The notes beneath the pieces were generated by a model. It worked only from the letters and a program-made list of their open reading frames with translations, was not told the DNA's origin and ran no database searches. DNA of 10,888 nt, from NCBI GenBank assembly GCA_034696485.1, contig JAQIWT010001414.1, positions 1-10,888 of the forward strand, written 5' to 3'. Shown piece by piece: positions 1 through 7,130 of the stretch. Position 1 is the stretch's first letter. Each line of letters starts with the position of its first letter. Position numbers and translations under genes: made by a program. The stretch is from Isohypsibius dastychi (Eukaryota > Tardigrada > Eutardigrada > Parachela > Isohypsibiidae).

Positions 1-323
1 CGGGCGATTTCGGATAACAACAGCAGCACCGAAGCCAAAGTAACGGGATTCCTTTATTATGATTCGCGGACGAGCTGGCGGAAAGTGAAGGCATACGCTG
101 GATTTATCTCATTCAGTACGAGGTGTATTGTCGCATGCACGACGGAAGCTCTTTCAACCAAAAACGACTCCATAAGAAACAATATTCTCACTTGCCCTTT
201 TCAGACCTCACGATAGCCTACGTCAAGATTTATTGAAAATACCGGTTCTCCAAGTACGAAATGATTAGCTACCGAGAATTTCGAAACTGGAAACATTTTC
301 AGCAGAATAATCAACTGGTTTAG

Positions 324-420
324 ATTGTCCAACATATAATCCGAAAAACGTGACAAAATCCTGCCAAGAAATCACAATGATCCAGCTGGCAGGTTGCATT
401 GCCGACAAAGAAATTTCAAG
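324..420 (+). other. possible orphan exon, cysteine-containing
   Basis: The frame with codons starting at 326 encodes about 31 residues with three cysteines and an N-glycosylation sequon (pattern C-x10-C-x9-GC). It ends at a good splice donor, CAAG|GTAAGG, at 420/421. A TTTAG acceptor lies just before it at 319-323. I could not find matching upstream or downstream exons in the right phase. The minus strand also has an open frame across this stretch (504-265). The call therefore rests only on the donor, the open frame and the composition. Confidence 0.2.
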
Positions 421-914
421 GTAAGGTTCAAGTGCAGCTGATATACAACAGCCAGGATTATCGTTTCTCGAACTCAGCGGAATCCAGAGCCTGAGACGGA
501 TCATTTAACGAAAGGTCACATGGGACAAACATCACGGCGGTCATTTACTTTAACATTGGTCCCAAATTTAAATAATAAGAAATATGCGACACATTCACTA
601 ACACCATTAATGACAACAACCCTTCGCAGGATAAGACTCGAAATCTTATAATCTGATCCTCGTGAGTCCTCTCCTCACACACTCCTATGTCCATTTCATT
701 TCCACACAATTACATAAAAGGAACCATCGACCTCCGAAACCAGAACAAAGCACGGCTTTCACTTCGTACCAAAATTTTTGGAAGACCAATTCCTGTTCCT
801 GAACCAACAGCGGTTTATAGAAGAGTGCGTAACCCCCCAGTTGTTAACAGATGAACGGAGGTATGCCATATGTTGAAACCCCTCAACTGAATGCATGAAT
901 GTCTCGCATTTAGT

Positions 915-1102
915 TTACCTAGTTCCACCTTTTTCCCTGTCTCCATCATCGTCCTCGTCGTGAGCCATGTCCAAGTTGTTCTACGGTTCGATGTGCAATC
1001 CGAAATCAAAGTAAGGTGAGTCGCCAACTGGCACTAGGAAATGAATAACATGCACCGGATGTCGGCTGGCCAGCTGCTTCCGTATAAACAAAACATCAAT
1101 GC
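915..1102 (-). pseudogene. exon-like open frame interrupted by one TAG (possible last exon or gene relic)
   Basis: Reading the minus strand from 1102, a TTTCTTGCAG acceptor leads into 39 codons of ordinary-looking protein, including the stretches FIRKQLASRHPVHVIHFLV and DSPYFDFGLHIEP, followed by TAG at 983-981. The same frame stays open beyond the TAG for 21 more codons, which are very acidic (MAHDEDDDGD), and reaches an AGGTAAAC donor-like site. It is either a true last exon ending at the TAG or part of a gene broken by a CAG-to-TAG change. No family was recognised. The 63-nt stretch upstream has donor-like GTAATC but no matching open frame. Confidence 0.3.
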
Positions 1103-1527
1103 CTGCAAGAAACATCCGTCAGAACCAAGGAACTGAAGAAGTGGAGCAGAGATAGACAATGATTACCTCAAATTATCGATGGTAAAAGCATTCTGTTTAA
1201 TTCATATTTAATCGATAGTTTTTGGTCTAGCCCAATCACGAGAAACCAGTTGAGATCAATTCACGCTCCATAAATGATGCAATTTAATGCATGGATGCTC
1301 TACTGATCTCAGAGACTTTAGATGCTCACTGCTTGAGATACATCCTGGCCAACAAAAATAAACAAAATATGGCTTATCCCGCCACCAGAACTGCAGTCTA
1401 CACGCTGCACAGCAAACCAAATTTCTAATCGAACTAAAAAAACCAGCGATTGAAAGTAGATTTTCCTTAAGAACAGTGCACCAGCAAGGCCTCTGCAGGC
1501 ACTAATAATTTCCCAGCAATCACTTAC

Positions 1528-1743
1528 CTGAAATACAGGTTTGGGAACGTCAGCTATCGCGCCCAGCTAACAATTGACAATCACAGCGTTATCGTCCAAT
1601 TGCATTGATTGGCGAGATGATTTGTGAATGTCGACGATAAATACAAGAGTTGAAACGATTCCAGATAGCAATTCACCTGCGGAGGAGATCGAACACCACT
1701 GATATCCAGATGAAAATATGGGATACGCGAAATGTGGCAAAAG
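1528..1743 (-). pseudogene. exon-like open frame with one internal TAG and a strong splice donor
   Basis: On the minus strand a frame runs from 1743 to 1528 for 72 codons with a single TAG at 1569-1567. It then meets the donor TTTCAG|GTAAGTG at 1528/1527. Residues around the TAG read DDNAVIVNC, stop, LGAIADVPKPVFQ. If the stop were glutamine this would resemble an Ig-type strand-cysteine segment, but that is only an impression from a short piece. A GCAG acceptor-like site lies at about 1678-1681. I found no clearly matching next exon, though the donor is phase 0. It may be a relic of the same gene as the fragment at 1102-915. Confidence 0.25.
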
Positions 1744-2050
1744 TCAGTAAATGTGGCACTATCTGAAACGCCACAAACGCAGCAAATCTAGTCACATGAA
1801 ACTGAAGATCGGTGAAAAAAAGAGCATGTGATGGTAACCAACAAACTGCGAAGTCGAATGTGTTTTTTCATATTCACAACCGCAAAATTAATCGAGAAAA
1901 AAATTAAAATGTCGTTTTTACGAAATACGTAGATTCCGTACACACCATACAGCTCCGAAATGGTATTCGCCGAGTTTAAGCTCCCATAACGATTGGATGA
2001 TGACCATCAATCGGTTGAACGCGGCGGTACTCGGCGGCCCTATTATCGCT

Positions 2051-2082
2051 TACGTGCAACGTACGTAATATTACGTTTACGT
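2051..2082. promoter_or_regulatory. cluster of five ACGT cores upstream of the cytidylyltransferase gene
   Basis: ACGT occurs at 2052, 2059, 2063, 2073 and 2079, five times in 31 bases. The run includes a perfect 14-bp palindrome, ACGTAATATTACGT, at 2063-2076. ACGT is the core of many bZIP sites, and the first copy is TACGTG, which contains the RCGTG core used by bHLH-PAS factors such as HIF-1. It lies about 150 bases before the ATG at 2230. Promoter function is inferred from position and density only. Confidence 0.35.
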
Positions 2083-2170
2083 AGCAGTTCAGAGTCAGAC
2101 TTTCGGAATTCGAATGACCGATTCCCATTCAAAGTTTAGTTGATTGAAAACTAAGTCTATTTCGAACATT

Positions 2171-2179
2171 GATTTTCAG
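2171..2179 (+). other. splice acceptor in the 5' leader of the cytidylyltransferase gene
   Basis: GATTTTCAG at 2171-2179 is the best acceptor-like site before the ATG at 2230. The intervening 50 bases carry no upstream ATG. It could receive a 5' UTR exon or, if the organism trans-splices, a spliced leader. No matching donor was identified in the window. Confidence 0.35.
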
Positions 2180-2229
2180 TTTTAATAATCTCATACCTCT
2201 ACGCTGCCGGACATTTGTGTTGGATCTAA

Positions 2230-3309
2230 ATGTTGGTCGTTGATATGGGTGACGATCCGAGACTGAGTGGTGGTGTTGCTGTTATTCTTCCTGCTGCTGG
2301 GAAAGGAATGAGGTTTGGTGGCGGTGGCGGTGGTCGTGATTCCGAAGTAGGAAAAAGTGGCAGTGTGATTCATGAGCCGAAGCAGTTTGTTCATATCGGG
2401 AGAAATTCAGCACCATTGTTTATCCATGCTCTCAACGCGTTTTGCAGGTGCTGTCAAGAAAGCTTAGCCGCTGTATCTGAAATTCCAAGTGTTCTGTTTT
2501 TCCAGGATGCCATTCGTCTCTGTTGTTGTTTTGGTGGTGCCTGCTGAATATTTAAATACGGTGGATTCCAGCGTGTTGACATATGGGTGTAAGGAAGTTG
2601 GATCGAAGCTGGTTGTGATTGCCGGTGGTGAAACTCGTCATCGGTCAATCAAGCAAGGTGTGGAACGGCTTCGTAAATTGGCTAACAAGACTGTGATTAT
2701 CCATGATGCTGTTCGACCTTTTGTGGACGAAAACATATGTTCTGAAGTTGTTAAGCATGCTGATCATTATGGGGTTAGTTTCGTGACGGTCGCTTTTGCT
2801 GTAATTTTAGTTACTCCGTTTTTTCTAGGCTTGCGGTGTTTACCAACCTTTGGTATCCACCGTAATTCGGCTAGACGACGAAGGGTTTCTAGTGGAATCT
2901 TTGCCAAGAGACAGCCTCGTTTCAAGCGAAATGCCACAAGCTTTCAAACGGGACAACTTGTTAACTGCCTACGAGAGCGCGACTGACGCTGAGCTTGACC
3001 GCGGAACTGAGATTTTAGCTTTGGTGAAGAAATATACGGATTGCCAGATCAAAATGCTTCCGGTTGATCCGAATCGCTATTTTAAGGTTGGTTTTTGTTA
3101 TTCACCCTTGTTATGCAATTCTGGAATGGCATTGAATTCATTGAATTGCGCCTTTTTAGGTAACATATGAGAAAGATCTTGTGCAGGTCCAGGCTCAGAT
3201 GAGCATGGTAGATCCAAATTCCGCGCACATGAAAAGAATCCTGTCGAGCGAAAAATTTGTCCATGGAGATGGTCATTTGGATAATCTGCCGGAGTTCGAT
3301 TATCCGTAG
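2230..3309 (+). CDS. CRPPA: IspD/CRPPA-type cytidylyltransferase (probable CDP-ribitol synthase)
   Basis: The product is a nucleotidyltransferase of the IspD family. Animals lack the MEP isoprenoid pathway, and their IspD relative (CRPPA) makes CDP-ribitol from CTP and ribitol-5-phosphate for ribitol-phosphate modification of alpha-dystroglycan by FKTN and FKRP. Exons 2230-2447, 2506-2773, 2829-3086 and 3160-3309 join in frame through introns of 58, 55 and 73 nt, giving 297 residues. Visible motifs are the CTP-binding loop LPAAGKGMRFG (20-30), PKQF (50-53), AGGETRHRSI (112-121), HDAVRPF (139-145), SEMPQAF (195-201), TDAELDRGTEILA (214-226) and KVTYEKDL (248-255). These follow the family order. 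A run of six glycines (30-35) and a Ser/Gly/acidic stretch sit between the CTP loop and PKQ, where most relatives are short. Human CRPPA has an extra C-terminal domain; this protein lacks it and resembles bacterial IspD in extent. The cytosolic CRPPA role is inferred from animal context. ATG 2230 was chosen because it follows the 2179 acceptor; Met6 at 2245 is an alternative. Confidence 0.88.
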
Positions 3310-3589
3310 TTGAGGAAGTGCCCATCATTGAATTTGTATGTCCAATTTTATTCGAGATATCCTGTATTTCCGTAGGTCTTTCTGCTCTCTCCGATCTTTC
3401 CAATTCCATGTTTTTAATATTTTTGAAATCTTTTCTCTTCGGTGATTTGGTTAAGAAAACGAGCGTTATTGCCCTTTTTCTTTGTTTTTCGAAAGGTTTT
3501 TCATTTTATCCGAACTAACAACGACGGACAGTGTGAGTTGCTTTGCTAATAAAATATAACAATCTGAAACTAAAATGCGAGCTCGGCTT
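3310..3589. other. tail-to-tail intergenic region with polyadenylation signals for both genes
   Basis: This lies between the stop of the cytidylyltransferase gene and the stop of the mucin-like gene on the opposite strand. AATAAA occurs at 3548-3553 on the plus strand, 240 bases after the plus-strand stop. On the minus strand AATAAA is at 3352-3347 and ATTAAA at 3418-3413, 172-243 bases after that gene's stop. If the distal signals are used, the two 3' UTRs overlap. Open frames here look like chance. Confidence 0.5.
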
Positions 3590-5647
3590 TTACAGTTTCC
3601 CAATTTCATCCTTAAGGGGCAGTGGGCTGATATCTCCTATCAGAAGCTGGCAGAGGCATGCTGTTGGAAATCGGAAGCACTCGTGGGCCCTCTTATCCGT
3701 GTCGATGTCTTTGGCAATCAGACCATATCTGACGTATCGCTGTGCGCATCTTGCTTTTCCGCCATTAAGAGATGTGCACCGATCTCCCAAAAATACAGGC
3801 GTTGTTCTACAATCAAATTCAATGGTAAATCTTATCCGTACCAGAGGCGACTAACTTACACGCATTCTTCTGTGGGAATGCCGACAAGTTTATAAACGCG
3901 TAGATCGACTATCTCCTTCATGGTTCCATTGCATGTTTCCATAATGACTGGCGATTTCACGATATCCCGTTTAACTCGGCACATCCATGGGTCACTTAGA
4001 TAGGTCCTAAAATAGAAAGACCCTGTTGGCACAACACTATTGGTAAGATGGCCAACTACTCACCCATCTAGAAACGGAGCATTCACGTCATCCTTGACAG
4101 TTTTCAAACCAGTCAGATTTTGCGGTTTGGCCGATTTCTGCATCGATTCGATCAGGACCTTTTGATCAGGAATATCACCAACCCGAATGCTCCTGGCCTC
4201 TCCTGGACCTCGGTTGAACTTCTTCACCGCCACTTCAGCGCGTTTCTCGACTGGCGTTTTGGTGGTAGGTGGCGCGGCAACCAAGATATTGACGACAGAG
4301 TCGGACATCAAGTTGCTGACCAGTGGGTTCGCTACGACGGGAAACTGGGCAGGTTTGGGTGCGACCGTCACTGGTATACTTTTTACGGTCGTCTTCGCGG
4401 TTGTGGTGGTTGAAGTAGTTTTTGTCGTGGTTGGCGTTTGTGTAGTTTGTGTAGTCGTTGTAGTTGTTGTAGTGGTAGTGGATGTCCGCGTAGTCTGAGC
4501 CAGTGTAGTTCGCTGCTTCTGCGTTGTCGGTTTTGTTGAGGCAGAAGTTGTTGTCGCAGCTGTTGTTGGCAATTCAGTGGTGACCTTTGGGGCCTGTTTG
4601 GCTGCGGCGAACAGGACAACTGGCGCGACTGAGGAATTCTGTGTAGTATCCACGGCACTTCCCGTGGTAGTTCGTCGTGGAGACCAGACCCATTTGGTTG
4701 TTCCTGGTGTGGTGGCTTTGGTGGTGATGGCAAAGTTTCGCTTGGCCGTTGTTGAGACTTTCTTCTTTGTCGACGAGGTTTTCTTTGTCGACTGCGTAGT
4801 TTTCGGCTTTGTCTGTTCTTTACGGAAAAATACTTCGGGAGTCCATATTGGCATCGAAGACGCTCGCGTGGTGCGAGCTGTGGTCATTGTAGTTGACTCT
4901 GAGGTAGCAACATCTTTTTTCGGCTTATTAGTGGCAGTTGTCTTAGTCTCTGGGTTTTGCGCTTTGGTAGTGGATCTGGATACCGTTCTGGTCTCAGCTG
5001 TCGAAGATGATGTGGGAACGAGAACATCATCGAAGCCGAATGCAGTGTCGTCATCAAATTTCAGGAATTGCCCTTTCTGATCGGCAACCTCAACCTTAGG
5101 TTGAACAATTTGTTCCGCTTGTGACTGCTTGAGTGGCTTTTGTATATTTCCAGACACATCCGATTGTATCTTGCCTTCGCGGTCTGTTTTTACTTCTGCA
5201 CCTAAAAACATGCTTCGTTATGATAGAATTACTAACAAATTTAATTGTGGTTCTTGATTGGTTGTTGTTCGTGATTGAATACCGAAATATTCAAAAGCGT
5301 CCGGTAATACCTTGATGTGCATCGAAGTCAAAATCGTCGTCATCGATACTGGCCGTCGTAGGAGCTAGCGTTGTGGGCGCCAGAGTTGTGGTTCTGGTCT
5401 TCTTCTTCCGTTTCCTAGAAGTCGAAGCCGCCTCAAGATTTTCTAGCGTATCAGATGACTTTCCGGAGACATCTTCAGTAGCGGTGGAAACATCCCTGGA
5501 ATGCCTCTGCTTTTGTCGGTCAGATTCGGCGATTCCCAAAGAGCAGCATATCACCACAACGAAGATTAAAGTTGAGACCTACAAAGAAATGATTAGTAGA
5601 GCGATCCAGGCTGTGACCCTAGGAAGCCTTACCTGTGATAACCCCAT
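3590..5647 (-). CDS. secreted mucin-like protein with C-terminal Spaetzle/neurotrophin-like cystine-knot domain
   Basis: Five exons on the minus strand, 5647-5633, 5578-5311, 5201-4064, 4006-3860 and 3806-3590, join in frame through introns of 54, 109, 57 and 53 nt, giving 594 residues. Residues 1-24 form a signal peptide with a hydrophobic core (STLIFVVVICC). A basic RKRKKK patch (60-65), an acidic DDDDFDFD patch (84-91) and a long Thr-rich, low-complexity part (about 66-410, densest at about 330-362) follow; this is expected to be heavily O-glycosylated. Dibasic KR (414-415) could be a processing site. The last 110 residues hold eight cysteines at 483, 499, 522, 533, 543, 566, 573 and 575. 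CAQRY at 543-547 and FRFPTACLC at 567-575 resemble the Spaetzle family signature (C-x-Q-x-Y, then FxxPxCCxC). Spaetzle is the secreted ligand of Toll in insects. The exact receptor is unknown; the ligand role is inferred from the cysteine pattern and secretion. The start is the only ATG that joins in frame to the signal peptide. It pairs head-to-head with the gene at 6251. Confidence 0.78.
4383..4500 (-). repeat. simple-sequence Thr-codon repeat inside the mucin-like exon
   Basis: On the minus strand this is a run of ACN codons (mostly ACT and ACA) interrupted by Gln, Pro, Lys and Ser codons. It encodes the densest part of the Thr-rich domain. On the plus strand the same run appears as GTT/GTA/GTG triplets and produces long Val-rich spurious frames. 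Such runs are prone to length variation and to assembly error. Confidence 0.75.
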
Positions 5648-5750
5648 GGTGCCCGGCGTCTATAGCATGAAAACGAAGCCGTATTGTGAACAACCGATTT
5701 TGCTTACTAACAACGAAATCGAAACTGAATGCTCGGCACTTGGTTGAAAG

Positions 5751-5971
5751 ATGACATATTTTTTGCCGGCAAAAAATCCGCCCGAAGGCAAAAACTGTGC
5801 CATAATCTTTCATAAGCTGTCCTACTGTAGGTCAGTAGGTAAAGAATTCGTAACGTGTCGACCGGTTAATCAAGCACGATATTCCCCGCACTGTTTTGAC
5901 TCAAATGAAGAATATGAAGATAAACAACTTCTAACACAGCTTCTCGTTGCCAGCAAATCCGGGGGCAACAG
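5751..5971 (+). other. cysteine-rich open frame ending at a consensus donor (possible exon)
   Basis: From ATG 5751 the frame encodes 73 residues plus a split codon, with cysteines spaced C-x9-C-x9-C-x11-C (segments CAIIFHKLSYC, CRSVGKEFVTC and CRPVNQARYSPHC). It ends exactly at CAACAG|GTAAGT. Upstream the same frame is open for more codons with three further cysteines, separated by one TGA at 5745-5747. The spacing loosely recalls chitin-binding peritrophin domains but does not match them exactly. Splicing to the TTTCAG at 6000 (29-nt intron) would join it in frame with the gene at 6251. It could be a separate small exon, the 5' part of an isoform, or chance. Confidence 0.3.
5758..5777. promoter_or_regulatory. 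perfect 20-bp palindrome
   Basis: The sequence is A, six T, GCCGGC, six A, T, and is identical to its reverse complement over all 20 bases. It lies 111 bases upstream of the minus-strand ATG (5647) and about 470 bases upstream of the plus-strand ATG (6251). Its dyad symmetry could bind a dimeric regulator of both genes or form a short cruciform. The function is a guess. It also sits inside the cysteine-rich open frame at 5751. Confidence 0.45.
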
Positions 5972-6250
5972 GTAAGTTTAAAGTCCAACGAACATTTCAG
6001 GTTTCGCCAACGTTATTTTTCGATGAAATTATTAGTTATTCACAGCAACAAAATTCACGCTTTCATCTCAACTCATTTAACAAAGGTTTTCACAAATAGA
6101 CAGCAGGTGACTGAAAGCACAGACCCATTGATTACAACTCCAGCCCTCCGTGACAACCTGCGGCATCAATCTGCGAAACAAAGTCTGTGGAACTGTGTCG
6201 ATCACAGAAATTTCTCTCACTCATTTTCTTTCCTACATTCCTCATCGAAA

Positions 6251-7012
6251 ATGCATTTCGCACTGCCTCTAGTCAGCCTGCTGTTATGTCTGTTCTTTTC
6301 ACACCCGGCGTTGTCCAGAAGAACAGCGCCCCGAAGAACCACCGAATCAGGTGGAACCTATGGAACCAACACCTTCGCTCCCGTGACTGCACCCACAATT
6401 GCTGGAGCAGCAGCTGTGACCACGACCACCACAACGGCAACAAGTGGGCCAAAATTCCAGTTCCGACCTCGAGATGCTACAGTGGTGACTGTACCACCGG
6501 CACCCACGACGCCCGACCAGGAATATGAGGAAGGCCAGCCAGACAAAGAGAAAGATGGGTCTACAAAGCCGAAAGTCTTGGGAGCTAGTTTATGCGAGGA
6601 GGTAGAAGAAATGCTGCCACCGGGAACAACGCAGGAAGAATGCTTTACTGGCGAGCCAGTCAGGCTACGATACTGGCAGCCATGGAGAGCGCTACGGAAC
6701 ATCAAGTGCAAGACAGCGTAAGTGAATTTTGGTATTTAACGCGTATCTGGTCCTTATTGAATTTGATGTTTTTGCAGCGGAAATGACACAACTTCGAGAG
6801 ACACTCAAAGATGCGCTCTGGCATACCCCGGTGCTTCATGTGTTCAAAAGTATCAGCAGTTCGTCATTCTGGCTGCCATGGGACCTGCAGCTTCTGGGTG
6901 GAGTTGTGTTAGGCTGGGTAGTGGATGTTCATGTAGTGTCAGATCGCCAGCAAGGCTTCGCAAAACAGATTACGAACAACGAAGTGACCTTCGAGAATTT
7001 CTCAAACAATAA
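6251..7012 (+). CDS. secreted Spaetzle/neurotrophin-like cystine-knot protein with Thr-rich linker
   Basis: Two exons, 6251-6717 and 6778-7012, join through a 60-nt intron (GC|GTAAGT ... TTTTTGCAG|C), giving 233 residues. The start was set at ATG 6251 because it opens a clear signal peptide (hydrophobic core LPLVSLLLCLFF, cleavage near ALS-RR at about 22). The frame is open further upstream to 6023 but with no such signal. Residues 24-110 are a Thr/Pro-rich linker with TTTTTTAT (57-64), then an acidic and lysine-rich stretch. Eight cysteines follow at 115, 131, 153, 168, 177, 199, 206 and 208. The spacing nearly equals that of the neighbouring gene, with CVQKY at cysteine 5 and CSC at the end. 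The phase-2 intron lies three codons after cysteine 3, close to the corresponding intron of the neighbour. It is likely an extracellular dimeric ligand. A different cystine-knot subfamily is possible, because the FxxP part of the Spaetzle signature is lost here (VRLGSGCSC). Confidence 0.75.
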
Positions 7013-7020
7013 AGCTTGCA

Positions 7021-7073
7021 TTTATTCTGTTTTGTTCTTTCTAACACTCGCATGATTCTTTTCGTTAAATAAA
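7021..7073. terminator. overlapping polyadenylation signals of two convergent genes
   Basis: AATAAA on the plus strand at 7068-7073 lies 56 bases after the stop at 7012. AATAAA on the minus strand at 7026-7021 lies about 105 bases after the helicase stop at 7131. Only 118 bases separate the two stops, so both 3' UTRs must overlap if these signals are used. Confidence 0.6.
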
Positions 7074-7130
7074 AGAAAAACACCACGATGGTACCATACT
7101 TGCGAAAACAGTGCCACGGAAATCGGTGAC

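Larger units (their letters stand above)
1..2229. other. gene-poor region with exon-like fragments only
   Basis: No complete gene can be built here. The stretch holds short open frames on both strands that end at plausible splice sites but do not link into one transcript. The best are on the minus strand at 1102-981 and 1743-1528, and on the plus strand at 324-420; they are listed separately. The first 235 bases also hold short open frames on both strands: plus strand frame 3 at 63-236, and a minus-strand frame ending at about 55 in TAATAAA, which could be the tail of a gene entering from the left. I recognise no family in any of these. The remainder is AT-rich, with frequent stops in all frames. 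It could be intergenic sequence, long introns or a decayed gene. Confidence 0.5.
5648..6250. promoter_or_regulatory. head-to-head intergenic region between the two cystine-knot genes
   Basis: This 603-base gap separates the start codons of two divergently transcribed genes and must contain at least part of both promoters. It holds a 20-bp palindrome (5758-5777), a TACTAAC branch-site-like word (5704-5710), a cysteine-rich open frame (5751-5971) and a strong donor, CAG|GTAAGT, at 5971/5972. Acceptor-like TTTCAG ends at 6000, and further weak acceptors lie near 6100. The downstream gene may therefore have a spliced 5' UTR. Confidence 0.5.

Noticed and set aside
421-451. 31-nt intron at 421-451 joining two frames
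   Set aside because: It would be much shorter than the 42-73 nt typical here, and the joined frame hits a stop within 14 codons.
265-504. Minus-strand 79-codon frame
   Set aside because: It has no recognisable motif, and the opposite strand has an equally open frame with a better splice donor. Not called as a gene.
915-1743. TAG read-through or recoding to an amino acid
   Set aside because: Animals do not recode TAG, and the clear genes in the window use ordinary stops, including TAG in the cytidylyltransferase. A decayed gene or chance is simpler.
3318-3518. Plus-strand 66-codon frame after the cytidylyltransferase stop
   Set aside because: Its low-complexity Phe/Ser/Leu composition is typical of T-rich 3' UTR. 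It has no motif and no splice support.
3543-3895. Plus-strand frames overlapping the end of the mucin-like gene
   Set aside because: They are antisense to the two final exons, whose cysteine pattern and splice junctions are consistent.
4187-5080. Plus-strand Val-rich open frames at 4187-4498 and 4577-5080
   Set aside because: They are the antisense of the Thr-rich repeat: ACN codons read backwards give GTN-rich frames. The minus-strand exon has the correct splice sites and continuity.
5640-5971. Third copy of the eight-cysteine domain or a chitin-binding peritrophin domain
   Set aside because: There are seven cysteines with different spacing, no terminal C-x-C, and an in-frame TGA. The C-x9-C-x9-C-x11-C spacing does not match the C-x5-C step of peritrophin domains. 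It is kept only as an open question.
6358-6711. Minus-strand 117-codon frame
   Set aside because: It is the complement of the Thr-rich linker and cysteine domain of the plus-strand gene, which has a signal peptide and a matching second exon.
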